Source of the DNA: Arbacia lixula
Lineage: Eukaryota > Echinodermata > Echinoidea > Arbacioida > Arbaciidae
Assembly (NCBI GenBank): GCA_963669155.1
Contig: OZ022580.1
Span: forward strand, 19,717,236-19,781,235
Length of the DNA stretch: 64,000 nucleotides
Reading direction: 5' to 3'
Position numbers and translations under genes: made by a program. Shown here piece by piece: positions 1 to 11,979 of this stretch (its first letter is position 1; each line of letters opens with the position of its first letter). The notes beneath the pieces are model-generated. The model made no database searches and was not told the DNA's origin. It saw nothing but the letters and a program-made list of their open reading frames with translations.

Positions 1-2
1 GT

Positions 3-50
3 CACTTCCCAGTAAGCAGTAGATTGCAGGTTCAAATCCTGTCAGGTTCC
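3..50 (+). tRNA. 3' half of a tRNA-Thr(AGT)-like sequence, cut by the window edge
   Basis: A good T-arm (GCAGG, loop TTCAAAT, CCTGT) is preceded by a 17-nt segment that folds as an imperfect anticodon arm with loop CCAGTAA, which would read as anticodon AGT. One stem mismatch and C instead of U before the anticodon argue against a working tRNA. A tRNA-derived SINE tail is equally likely. The 5' half lies outside the window. Confidence 0.35.
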
Positions 51-60
51 AAGATATTTT

Positions 61-1312
61 ATGCCTCCGCCACGAAGTGGCCGGAGGCATTATGTTTTAG
101 GGTTGTCCGTCCGTCCGTCCGTCCGTCCGTCCCGAATCCGTTTAGGCAATATCTTGAGAACCATTTAGCAGATTTGCTTCAAACTTGGTACATGTTTGTA
201 TTGCATGAAACTTATGAAGTGTGTAAAATTGGGGTCAAATCTGATTAAGGTCAAAGGTCAATGAACGTTCTAAAAATTGCCCCAAAATTACCTTTTTCAC
301 AATAAATCCAAATCCAAGGATGCAATTCTCATTAAACATGGTACAAAGATAGATCACTACTTGGGGATAGACTGGTGACATTTTTGGTAAAATTCCTGAA
401 AGTTCAGAGGTCAAAGGTCAATGAACTTTGCCAAAATTGGCTAGAAATTGCCCCAAACTTTGAATTTTTCACAATAAATCCAAATCCAATAGTGCAATTC
501 CAACCAAACATAGTGAAACGATGGATCACTACTTAGGGGTAGACTGGTGACATTGTTGGTGAAATTGCTGGAAGGTCAGAGGTCAAAGGTCAATGAACTT
601 TGCAAAAATTGATATTTTTCACAATAAACCCAAATCCAGATCCAATGGTGCAATTCTAACCAAATATAGTACAGAGATGTTTCATGGAGGTAGACTGGTG
701 AAAGTCTGGGTAAAACTCCTGAGAGTTCAAAGGTGAAAGGTCAAAGGTCAAAGAACTTTGCCAAAAATTAGCTAAAAATTCCCCCCAAAGTGATAATTTT
801 CAAAATATATCCAAATCCAATGGAGCAATACCAACCAAACATGGTGCAAAGATGGATCACTACTAGACTGAGGACAGTTTTGGTGAAATTTGTTAAAGGT
901 CAGGGATCAAAGGTCAATGAACTTTGCCAAAATTGGTTAAAAATTGCCCCCAAATAGATATTTTTCACATTGAATCCAATACTAATGATTCAATTCAAAC
1001 TAAACATAGTACAGAGATGTATCACGTAATGGAGGTAGACTGGTGAAGTTTGGGTAAAATTCCTGAAAGGTCAAAGGTCAATGAACTTCACCCCAAATTG
1101 GCTAATTTTAAACAAACTTGATACAAGGATGGATTTAGACAGACTGGTTAGATTGGAAGTCAAAGAAGTAAGAGGTCAAAAGTTAATGAACATTGCCAAA
1201 CTTGGCTAAACTTGAAAAAACAGAATGTGATATTTTCATTTCACATAGGAGCAATGGTACATTGCCCACCAAACATACACATTTTCTGAGAATAGCAAAG
1301 AGGCGGAGGCAT
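61..1312. repeat. Interspersed repeat with short inverted ends and an internal degenerate tandem array
   Basis: It begins ATGCCTCCGCC and ends with the complement GGCGGAGGCAT. The left end holds a small palindrome (ATGCCTCCG...CGGAGGCAT) followed by a GTCC microsatellite. Inside are about six degenerate units of 130-180 bp, each with GGTCAAAGGTCAATGAACTTTG, an ACAATAAATCCAAATCC-like stretch and a GTAGACTGGTGA-like stretch. A second, inverted partial copy lies at 32866-33068. No coding sequence is seen; it is probably a non-autonomous DNA element. Confidence 0.7.
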
Positions 1313-1965
1313 ATTTATCGACTGCGTGGCAGTCGAATTGCTCTAGTTTCTGACTTGTTTTTCATTCATTTACAGGATGGAGCATGCTATCCTTACTCCT
1401 TGGTGTATGCCTAAAATTTCTCTGTGAACATTTTATATGTTTGACCTGCAAAAGGGCTCTCCTGTCTTAACTTAAGTGTACACAAAGCCTGTAGAGTAGT
1501 ATTTTATCTGCACAGGAAGGGGTTACATGTATGTGTTCAAGAGAGCCAAGTCAAAACAGATATCCATCCTTCCTCAAGGATGATGATATAAATGATCACA
1601 ATATGTTTAGATCCGCTCATATTCATTCATTATTATTTATCATAGTACATGTAGGAGTAGTTGAAATAAGACTTGCTATTTAGCACCGAAAGAAAGGAGG
1701 ATAAAGGAGGAGGAAAAAGAGAAGACGATTGGCAAAAAAAAGGATCAGAAAGAAAAAGGAAGACGAAAACAAGAAACTGAAAGAATGGAAGTAAAGGAAG
1801 AAGAAAAAAAGAGATGAAGGAATATTATGCATTAAAAGACAAAGAGGAAGATGAAGAATAAACTGAGTTAAAAATTAATGAAGGAAAGAAGACGAGAGAA
1901 GAGAGAAAGAGGATTAAAAGAAGTACCTCTCCATGTCCTTGATGTGTAATTTACACATATATTAT

Positions 1966-2695
1966 TTACAGTCAAACCTGTCTTAGTGGCCACCTGTCTA
2001 TAGCAGCCAACCTTTCGATAATAGTCACTAAAATAATTCCCCCAGAGAGAGTTCATGTGTTAAAGGTGATATTCATAGAAAATACAAAAATATGACGATA
2101 TTCATCTACAGAAAGCTTATAAGCCATACAATGAGCTCGGATGATATTCAAACAATATATCACTTTCCAAAAAGCGAAATTAGGGTGAAAACAATCACCG
2201 TATTCTCGGGGACAAATTTGCCCTACTGTCAACCGAAAGGGCCTTTAGGTCTGACGTAAGAAAAGGGAGGCGTTATTGTGCATCAAACATGCCAATCCGC
2301 AGCTTCTTTTCCGCCAGAAGCATCATGCATTGTTAATGAAACTGTGATGGCAGTTGCTAGTGGATTAACAGGTGTGATACAAAATGGTCATTGTGAAGCG
2401 TATTCCGGCTGTGACGTACACACAACGCCACTTTCCCTGAGGCGATTTCGTAGGTCAGGAAGAGAGTCAATTTAGTAAAATTTTACTTTCATTAAACACA
2501 AAACTGAACACTTTCATGGCATGTTAGCTGCATAAATTGCTTTAATAACCCATTCAATTATAAAATAAACAATATTTATTTGATTTTATTTCCTATGAAT
2601 ATCACCTTTAAAGAACCTGTTTATAGCAGCCACCTGACTATAAAGGCCACAATTTGTAATTCCCTTGGGTGGCCACTATAGACAGGTTTCACGGT
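1966..2695. mobile_element. Outer MITE, split by a second MITE
   Basis: The left end reads ACAGTCAAACCTGTCTTAG followed by GTGGCCAC. The right end is its imperfect inverted complement, GTGGCCACTATAGACAGG followed by TTTCACGGTA. The element is interrupted by the TTAA-flanked insertion at 2064-2607. It lies in the PIK3R intron just upstream of the exon at 2737. Confidence 0.6.
2064..2607. mobile_element. piggyBac-type MITE with TTAA target duplications
   Basis: Perfect 15-bp terminal inverted repeats (AGGTGATATTCATAG) are flanked on both sides by TTAA (2060-2063 and 2608-2611). TTAA duplication is the signature of the piggyBac superfamily. The 0.54-kb interior has no transposase frame, so it would depend on an enzyme supplied elsewhere. 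It is nested inside the older repeat at 1966-2695. Confidence 0.7.
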
Positions 2696-2736
2696 ATATC
2701 CACATATTCTATGTCTTGTTTTCCCATTGACTACAG

Positions 2737-5700
2737 GAAATTAAAACCAAGCGCCAAGCGCTGGATGCTTTCAATGAGATTGTGGTGATGCTGGATGAAC
2801 AGCTGCAGGTGCACAAGAGATATCACCAAGACTGTCCTCCAGCAGATAAGGCCATGTAAGTAGGAGACTTTTGACCTCTGACCTTGAGCACCCTTTGACA
2901 TTTACCTCTCTTGATACCAAGCCAAGAAAACCCCATTGATTTATCATGTATTTCATACAGCAAATAAAAGTACTGTTGACTGCAATTAAAGCAAATAAGG
3001 TACTTTGCTTAAGATTGGTGAAAGCTATTCCGTAGCTCTCAATCAATCAGGTACCAGGATTTTTAAGATGAGGTAATAGGTATATAATATGAAATAAAGC
3101 AGCCTTTCACTCCCGTTGCCGGGAAGGCTTCTTAGAAATACGAGCTGCTGGAGAACCGGCTGAGAGAGGTCTCCATGCTCTATTTATATGGATGTATCAC
3201 CCCCTACCAGTCAATATAGGCCTATGTATTATAGTATGATATAAAGCAACCTTTCCCTCTCGTGGCTGCCCAGGCTCCTGCAGAACTATGAGCTGCTGGA
3301 GAACCGGCTAAGAGAGGTTTCCATGCACTATTTATATGGATATGTCACCCCCTACCAGTCAATATATGTATTATAGTATGATATAAAGCAACCTTTCCCT
3401 CTCGTTGATGCCCAGGCTCCTGCAGAACTATGAGCTCCTGGAGAACCGGCTGAGAGAGGTTTCCATGCACTATTTATATGGATATGTCACCCCCTACCAG
3501 TCAATATATGTATTATAGTATGATATAAAGCAACCTTTCCCTCTCGCTGATGCCCAGGCTCCTGCAGAACTATGAGCTCCTGGAGAACCGGCTGAGAGAG
3601 GTTTCCATGCACTATTTATATGGATATGTCACCCCCTACCAGTCAATATATGTATTATAGTATGATATAAAGCAACCTTTCCCTCTCGTTGATGCCCAGG
3701 CTCCTGCAGAACTATGAGCTCCTGGAGAACCGGCTGAGAGAGGTTTCCATGCACTATTTATATGAATATGTCACCCCCTACCAGTCAATATATGTATTAT
3801 AGTATGATATAAAGCAACCTTTCCCTCTCGTTGATGCCCAGGCTCCTGCAGAACTATGAGCTGCTGGAGAACCGGCTGAGAGAGGTTTCCATGCACTATT
3901 TATATGGATATGTCACCCCCTACCAGTCAATATATGTATTATAGTATGATATAAAGCAACCTTTCCCTCTCGTTGATGCCCAGGCTGCTGCAGAACTATG
4001 AGCTCCTGGAGAACCGGCTGAGAGAGGTGAAGGACAGCAAGGGCAGCCTGGATGAGCAGCTCAAGAGAGAGGTGGACGAGAGCAGGGAGTGTGACCGCAC
4101 TATGAACAGCCTCAAGCCAAACATCCTGGACCTCCGCAATCTCAGGGACCACTACGTCGTGTCAGTACCCCTTCTAATCTTTTCACCCCCTCCTAATCTG
4201 TTAACCCCCCCATTAAGTCCCATTATAGACCCATCCTGAATATAGTTATCCTTGACCCTAGCAATCTCATGGACCACTAGATTGTGTGAGGACCCCTGAG
4301 GATCCCTCTCTAATTTATTCACAGAATTTTCTTTGACATTTTGTCTACATTTCAACTTCTTTCCAAGTAATATGGAGGGGACTTCTCTTATACAGTTGTA
4401 TACCTTACAAGTGAATTGGATAATAAAAGTTCTTTGAATGTTTCTATGGTGGGCGTGTACTAATAAATACTATTTAGAAAATTGTAAAACTTTTGGTAAC
4501 ACCATGTGGTTGTATTCTTTGGATGTGTATTTTCAAAACAGCTGGCTAGCTAAGAAGGGTGTGAAGCAAGACAAGATCCACAACTGGCTGAGCATGGAGA
4601 ATCAAGATGGGTGAGTACTTGGTTCAAGGAATCATGGCTCTGATTCTCCATTACAAGGTTGTGGGTTCAACCCCCTTTCAATCAGTCGCATGTAAAGATA
4701 GCATTACCTGGATAGTTCATGTTTTGCACACAAAAATGATGTATATAGAATTGAACAAATGCACAAACCATGTTCAGTTTGTACTCTAGATAAGTTCTAG
4801 ATCATCCTTGTAGCACAATCTGCGTGGCTGCCAGGTACATTTTTGTCCAGGGTGTGAAAAATAATCATGTTGACCGATTCTTTTAACACACAAACACACC
4901 AAAAAGGCTCAAAATAGAGGGAGAATGATTATGTGCAAGGATTTGAATTTGAACCTTATCATGTACACTTGACATTCCGGATAATATGGAACTTCACATT
5001 GATCAGATAATTCACTTATTTTATCTGTTAATGAATGCAATCAGCTTATGAAGATGGGAAGTATATTGCAATTATATTCTTCCAACATAATTTGATGCTG
5101 CAGAATGGTGCCGCCTGGTGAGAAGGATATCACGTACCACAACAATGAGTCGCTATGGCTCTTACCGGACACGACGAGAGCCAAGGCAGAGCAGCTGCTG
5201 TACGGCAAGGCCAAAGGCACCTTCCTCATCCGCCGCACCAGGGAACAGACAGACTGGGCCTGCTCCATTGTGTAAGGCTTATAAAATTATAAGGCTTATA
5301 AAAATTATAAGGCTTGTAAAATTATAAACTTATAAAATTATATCAGTCAATCAATAAGTTGGGTACTCAGGCAGTCAGCCAGGTAGTCAGGTACTCAATC
5401 AATCAGTCAATTAATGAGTCACGCAGTTAGTCAATCAATAAGTTGGGTACACAGGCAGTCAGCCAGGAAGTCAGATACTCAGTTAATCAATCAGTCAATT
5501 AACGAGTCAATCAATTAGTCAGTCAAGTAGTCAGGCATTCAGTGATTCAGTCAATCAATCATTTGGTGAGCCAGTTAGTCATCAATCCATCAAATTAAAA
5601 CTCACTCAGTAATGAAAATAATTACGTACTTAAATGTTCTTGAATGGTTCCATGGTGAGAGTGTACTAATAAATACTATTTAGAACATAGTAAAACTTTA

Positions 5701-6724
5701 GGTAACACCATGTGGTTGTATTCTTTTGGATAATTAACCCACCTATGGGGTGAAGAAGGGAAAAGGAAAGTGAAAAAGTGGATAGGTGATTTTTATATTT
5801 TATAACACTTACACAAGACTATTTTAAGCTTTAGTTTTCAGTGTTTTAAATTAAATACTTATTTCTCAACTGTAGGGTGTTTCACCAAGCTGTTCATAAG
5901 TTACGAGCGACTTTACAAACGACTGGTGATCCCTTCTTGTGCTAAATCATATTCTCAATGAACAAAGTGTGGTATCGAATTTATCACAAGAAGGGATCAC
6001 CAGACGTTCGTAAAGTCGTTTGTAACTTACGAACAGCTTGGTGGAACACCCACCTGGTCTCTCACACACTGAATTAGCAATCAGGCAAACAATTACTCAG
6101 ATGTTTGAGAGAGTACTCCATGCAGGCAGTCCATCAATTATTCAAGAAGTCATCTAGTTCATCAGCCATCACATGAATTGGCCAACTCAAATTATGTTGT
6201 CAGAGGCTGATGTAGGTGACAATATTGGCATAAAATAGTCTTCCTTTCCTCATCTCTCCTTTCTGTCCTCTTCTTCCTACTTTCTCCTTACCTATTTTCA
6301 TCCACCCCCCCATAACTTTGTTGTTTGTTTGCTGCATGTGTCCGTCTGTCTGTCTGCCTGTCTCTCCCTCTCTCTTTCTCCCACCTCTCTCTGTTTCTCT
6401 CTGTCTCTCTGTCCCTCTCTCTCTCTCTCTTAGTCCTTATCTTTCTGAATTCTTACCTTTGTAATCAAATCTATCTATACTCTTTATACACATTCCAGGG
6501 CCAAGGATCAGGGGGAGGTGTGCCACTGCAAGATCAACTACACGTCCACGGGCTACGGATTCGCAGAGCCCTACAACCTGTATGCCTCGCTACAGGAGCT
6601 AGTACTGGCCTACCAGCAAATCAATCTGGCCCAACACAACGAGGAACTAGACACCATGCTAGACTACCCAGTCTACGGGCCTCAACCAAGCAATCCAACG
6701 GCTTTACTCGCTATCAATTCTTGA
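2737..6724 (+). CDS. PIK3R: Class IA phosphoinositide 3-kinase regulatory subunit (p85/p55-like), 3' part
   Basis: Five exons join in phase: 2737-2855, 3984-4160, 4542-4610, 5104-5271 and 6499-6724 (TGA). They encode the second half of the inter-SH2 coiled coil ([32 protein letters not shown]), the [16 protein letters not shown] segment, and a full C-terminal SH2 domain with the phosphotyrosine-binding arginine in GTFLIRR and the [11 protein letters not shown] core. The end is YPVYGPQ plus a short tail. In this family the iSH2 region holds the p110 catalytic subunit and the SH2 domains recruit it to tyrosine-phosphorylated receptors at the plasma membrane. The gene enters from the left, so the N-terminal domains are outside. 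Vertebrate PIK3R1/2/3 are likely co-orthologs. The second exon is odd: its start is tandemly repeated in the upstream intron. Confidence 0.93.
3127..4026 (+). repeat. 142-bp tandem array repeating the start of the PIK3R iSH2 exon
   Basis: Seven copies begin at 3127 (diverged), 3274, 3416, 3558, 3700, 3842 and 3984; from 3274 on the period is exactly 142 bp. Each unit carries polypyrimidine tract, CCCAG acceptor, the first 43 nt of the iSH2 exon and GAGAG followed by GTTTCC, which could serve as a 5' splice site. Only the last copy continues into the full exon (3984-4160). Because 43 is not a multiple of three, using one or two extra copies would shift the frame, while three would not. Confidence 0.9.
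5339..5590. repeat. AGTCAATC-type minisatellite in the PIK3R intron
   Basis: Degenerate 4-8 bp units (AGTCAATCAATAAG, GCAGTCAGCCAGG) repeat over about 250 bp between the exons at 5104 and 6499. There is no coding potential. Confidence 0.7.
5875..6052. mobile_element. Palindromic MITE, copy 1
   Basis: About 75-bp inverted arms (GGGTGTTTCACCAAGCTG ... CAGCTTGGTGGAACACCC) flank a short centre. A second copy of the same family sits at 61117-61293. Confidence 0.75.
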
Positions 6725-7832
6725 ATTTCTACTATGCTATGTGTTATATATATATATATATATATCTATATAGATATATATGTATATACATCAAATCAAA
6801 TCTTGTATTGAATACATTTGTACATTTAATCATGCAATGAAAATGTTTGTTAAAAGTTATATCGTCTATGTGAGAAAAAAGAAGCTATTTTTTTCCCCTT
6901 TATGTATGTATGTATGAATTCCACAAATTGTGATCTCATCAGATGTTTTCATATAGATGCTGGTCTTTTCTGTGCTTGTTTCCTGGTATATCATGAAGGA
7001 TAATGCCTATTTTATCCATGTGAATGATTCATGCAACTCCTCTAGCCTCGTCTCGAGATAATGCATTGACAGAGAGTCTATGTCTAAATCCTCTTACATT
7101 TTTGGATATTGCTGCTCATAAAGCTAATGATTCAATCACACTTTTGCTTTGCTCGTTGTCACTGTTTCTTGTGATATGAAATTATGCTTTTGATTGTAGG
7201 TGTGTTTCCGCCCTACAAACTAGACCAATCATGCCTTGTAAGTATTAAATCTAACATTATAGGGTCTTCAAAAACCCATGTGTTTACTACACATATTCAT
7301 GTCAATGGTAATGAGAGAGTTAAGTACCGCTTTTTATTTCTGTGAGTGGTTGAGGCTCTCAGAAATCATCAGAAACTAGAGCATGAAATATAACTTTTGA
7401 TAAAGCATGTAATGTCTTGGATTCTGTGTCCCTCTGTGGCTACCAAGCAATCCATTTTGCAGATGCTCAATGCCCTTAACTTGGATCAAAATCGGTATGG
7501 CAACATATTTCACTGACATGTAAAAACATTTGGCACATGTTTTTGAAAAAAGAATATTTATTTGGTCATTATCTTTTTTTTTTTTTTTTTTTTTTTTTGG
7601 GGGGGGGGGGGAGGGGGCAGGGGGGGGGCAGTACATCCTCTTTGTAACTAACCATTGATACATTGTGTACTCAACACTCTTTGATATTAGCTTTTAAGTT
7701 TGTCCATGAACAAAGTAGCCAATGACACACTAACAAGAATATAAATCTGAGTTTCTGGAATGGTACAGTGCAAGCATAGTGGTAAACACATTTAAATGTC
7801 ATGACATAATGTAATCAGGATTATGACAGACC

Positions 7833-7970
7833 AGGGCCTGGTTGCATAAAACTTACCATTGATGGTAACTACCGTGGTAACATCGCCCTATAGCCAATCA
7901 AATCTAAGGTTTCCATAGAAGTTGCTATCGGTAGCAAAGTTACCATCAGTGGTAAGTTTTATGTAACATG
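7833..7970. mobile_element. Short MITE (ACTTACCATTGATGGTAA family), copy 1
   Basis: Inverted arms TTGCATAAAACTTACCATTG and its complement enclose about 70 bp, with inner CCATAGAAGTTGC shared with a second copy at 59271-59430. Confidence 0.65.
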
Positions 7971-8767
7971 AATCAGTTCTGTTGTGATTATGGGTCCCAT
8001 TCTTGTTTCATTTCATGATTATGTGAAGGAAAGAATCACCTCATAAGTATGAATTTATCTAAAATTTTGAAAATAAACAAAGATAAGACCTGTGATTTTA
8101 ACAGACCATTGTGTTATGAGGAAGGGTCTTGATTATCTCGCTTAACTTTCCCTATAAGCTGTGGAATAAACTCAATTGTGGCTTACACAAGCAGGGGCGA
8201 ATGAAATTTGTGATGATCTATCAGTTCAATAGAATCGGTATGGCATTGAAAGACAGGGCAGCCCATTTGCAGAACTGAGCAGAATTCAGCAGTATATCAT
8301 AATGATAACGTGTATGAAATCTCACATTAATAGCTTCACAAACCTTTTCAGGAAAAGTAAAAAAACAATATCCTGTTTACAGCCCAACCATGGTCTACGT
8401 ACATATACCGTATTGCAACGCTGAGTGTACAGCTCAACTCATCATTATGTAGTGCAAAAAGCTGTGAAGTGCATTTTTGCGTAATGCGGTCTCCGGTATC
8501 TTGTGCAGCATTTTCCTTTTGTGTACAACTTCTATGCAAGCTAGGTTGCTCTGGCTTGGGCCAATTGATCCAGCATGCGCGTGTGCGCGCAAGCTAGCTG
8601 CATACACATGCGCTTGAGGGTGTTGTTTTTTTACACGACTAGGTGCATAAATTAGATGTCAGTATAAATTCTTTGTAGTGTAAATTCTTGCAATATGGGA
8701 GATGCATCAAACTCTTCAAGGTACCCGTAGACCTCAGTGTAATAACCTTTATATTCCGACCTGTCTT

Positions 8768-8890
8768 ATAAAACAAATAATGCACAGTTTTAACGTTTGT
8801 GACGTTGAGGCGGTGCAGCGCATGGTAAACACCCTCCTACTGTGCGCTGCACAGCCCCAATGCACTCACAACTATGCATTATTTGTATAC
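8768..8890. repeat. Small foldback repeat
   Basis: CAAATAATGCACAGTTTTAA with GGCGGTGCAGCGCA is mirrored on the other arm by TGCGCTGCACAGCC and GCATTATTTGTA, so the segment can form an imperfect hairpin. No coding sequence. Confidence 0.5.
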
Positions 8891-10959
8891 TAAACCACTC
8901 ATTGCACACTTCATGCCATATAACCTGCGTCCAGTACTTTATACGCCATATATTTTGTGGGGTTTTTTTTATTTTTCACGAATTTTGCAGGTCGGTTGCT
9001 ATTCGCAAATTGAGCAACGCGAAAATATGAATACGACATGCCCATGCACGTGTTCTACTAGTACTACTTCTCTATGATCAAGAATTTATCCACTCGCGAA
9101 ATTGTCAAGAAGTCCGGATTCGCGAAAAATTTACACTCGCTAAATATTTGGCGTATACAGTACATGTTAAGTTATGAATTGGTAGTCCAACATTGCTTTC
9201 AAAGCTAGGTGTTCGTAGAGAATTCTAGAGAATGCAGAGAAATTTGTGTCCTGTCCGCTTCTGGTCTTGCACACTTGAATGAAAGCGGACATGGACGAAC
9301 AAAAGCTAAATGTGGCTGTGTGGTGCATCCTGGGAAGAGTCATGGAGAATTTGTCTGGAATACATGAGAGTGTGATTATAAATATGAGTGAAGTTCTTTC
9401 ACAACCACGGTGCATGTAGTTACGTGGAGTGATACTCTCTCAAGTAAACGCTTACATGATCATTTTATTCTTTTTTGGATGGGAAGATTTGTTACATTTT
9501 GTGCAACCACTTATCATAGCCCCATACCAAGATATCCAATTTTGCCAATTTCAAAAATGCTTTACTTATTATTCTGTCCCCATTTTACTAAAATTGTTGC
9601 CAAAAGATCTTCTCTTTCCTTTCCTCCTTTTATTAACCATAACATTTATTTCGAGCGGACAACCCTGTAAAGCATATTTGTGGGATGAAGGGTTTCTTCA
9701 CAGTTGAAGGGTGTCATCACAGTTTTATGAAAAGAGAAATATGTATTTGGAAGTAGTCATTATAGGTAAGTAATGTTTCAATAACCAGTTGATGTTCAAC
9801 CTAACCAGATGGGCTTACCTGTGCAGTGTTTAATCTTCTTACGTTGTGAATACCTGTAGCATTGTTGCTGGAACCTCTCTTTCGATTTTGCAAAAATAAA
9901 AAACATACATATGTATTTTGAGACCAAATATTAAAAAGTATTGCTACAGGCATGAGCCGCTGTAGTATTTTTGTATTGCAATGCTTGTTTTATACATCAT
10001 AAGCACATTATTATCTATAAAAAATGTCAGTTGTTCTTTCTTCGGGTGCCATTGGCAATCCTACAAATGCTGAAAGAGTTTAAAGATGTGTGCCCCAATT
10101 GACTTGTCAGAATGGTTGTTATCTTAAAAGTTGGGTTATATCTCACGGTTAAAAAGGGGAGCAATGTGTTATATAGATATAACATAATATAGAAACATTT
10201 TGGAGAGAAAAAGCAATTCTGAAACATGTGGCAAAAACATGCCGTGGAACACAAAAGTTAGGAGGATATGATCATGTTTCTTGTGTGATAGGCCCTATAT
10301 ATATATATATATATACATGTATATATATATATATATATATACTCCTTTTATTGTCACAGACTTGAGAACGCGCCTTTATCTGATTCCAGATGGAGAAGAT
10401 ATTTCAGTTTAAATTTGATTTGTTAAGAGATATATAGTCCCTCTTCACTTGAGTGTAAGCCAGATAAGGTATGCTCTGTACTCTGTCTAACTACAGTAAT
10501 GAATTTCCGAATAATAAATTGATAAATGGCTTAAATTCTTCTATAATTGAAAATTGTGCACGTATTTAGACACGTATGGGGCACACATGTATACAAATAA
10601 CAAATGTGGGCTTTCTGCCAACAAAAATAGGTAAAACAGAGATTTAGCAGTATGGATGAATGTTCGCTTCATGTGAAGTTAGAGGTTTTATATGTTGTTG
10701 GCTTTTTGTTGAACAAATGTTTATTTATAGAATGAAAGTTATCTTTTCTTCCATGCTTTATACACATAAATATGTACTCAGATTGACGAAGCTGGGGCAG
10801 AACCAATGCTTAGACCTTTTTTTCATTTATTTTCTATTTGCTAATAAAATAAATCGATGCAATTATTGCAAGCATGACTGATTTACTGTTATGTGATAGT
10901 ACCTGTGTAATGTTTTATTTCTGACACAAGATGTGAATGAGAAAGAGGGCTGCATGGTA

Positions 10960-11460
10960 GGGAGAGGAGAGAGAGAGAGAGAGAGAGAGAAAGAAAGAGA
11001 GAGAAAAAAAAAAGAAAGAAAAAAGGGGGGTGGTCAAGAGAAGATAATAGTGAAGGGAGAAAAGAGGGGGGAAAGAAAGCATGAAAGGATTTAATAGGTA
11101 AAGGATACTTAATGGAGAAATAGAGAGAGATCAAGAGTGGGAAAAAGAAGTATAGAGAAAGGGAGGTAGCGGGAGAGATAATACTGAAGTGAGAAAATGG
11201 GGGGAAAAAAAGACAAAAAACATGCAGGAAGGAAAGGGAGGAAGAACAAGGGTAAGATAAAAGATGGAGGGAAAGGAACTAAAGGGAGAAAAAGAAAAAG
11301 ATGGAGAACGAAGAAAAGCGAATGAAGAGAGGTGAGGCGGAGGGGGGGGGGGTAATACTGAACGGGGAAATATAAGAGAAAGAGAGCGAAGGGGGGGGGG
11401 GGGCGGGGGAGAGAATGATTGGGGAGAAAGAGAAAAAGGGAAGACAATAGGGGATTAATA
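10960..11460. repeat. Purine-rich low-complexity tract
   Basis: A (GA)n core at about 10966-10990 grades into G/A-rich sequence with two poly-G runs. Long apparent minus-strand frames here (Ser/Leu/Phe/Pro-rich) are composition artefacts. Confidence 0.85.
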
Positions 11461-11979
11461 TGGCAGTGGAAATGCTCAATGATTGAATTATAGTTCCTAC
11501 ACGAGGCGAGTTGCATTAATACCAGATGCTTGTGAGAACTGGAAAGATTGCCAAGTTTACTTGAGGAATCTGGCACTAATTTGAGAAAGTGTACATAGAG
11601 CACAGGCAACGGGAATTTAAATGTAAAACATACGAGGGCAAATGAAATGTGATTGTATAGCAAAATAATATAGTAGGATTGATTTGCATTTGTATATACC
11701 GCAAGATATATTGCACTTCATGAACTACTGCAATAGACATCAATGAACTGTCTCGCTATGGCAGATTTGCAGCTTGGAGCTCTCGTCTAAAACTTCGTTT
11801 TCATGAGTAGTATTTTTTCCCAGCTAGAGATAGTGTTATTGATTGACAATAATTGGTGTCTTATATCATTTACGAGTGTTATCCGTTTCTAGTCAAGTTA
11901 TAACACTTCTCAAAATGTTACTCATACCTATTGATCAGGGAGATCTCTGTAACTTATACGCTAAGTATGTGAATTAAAC

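Larger units (their letters stand above)
6725..11979. other. Spacer between PIK3R and TXNDC12; no gene recognised
   Basis: This begins with the PIK3R 3' untranslated region. It contains TA repeats near 6750-6780 and 10295-10340, a T/G homopolymer block at 7571-7628, two small foldback elements listed separately, and a 0.5-kb purine-rich tract. All reading frames are short and lack recognisable domains. Confidence 0.6.

Noticed and set aside
4607-4790. B-box-like GGTTCAACCCC after the PIK3R exon at 4542-4610, suggesting a tRNA or SINE
   Set aside because: The T-arm does not pair and no A-box could be placed.
5339-5590. A short-unit repeat considered as a CRISPR-like or protein-coding repeat array
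   Set aside because: The units are 4-8 bp, degenerate and without spacers, inside an animal intron.
9167-9707. Several 80-90-codon frames on both strands
   Set aside because: They overlap each other and show no domain, codon bias or splice context.
10889-11663. Long minus-strand frames rich in Phe, Leu, Pro and Ser
   Set aside because: They are translations of a purine-rich low-complexity tract.
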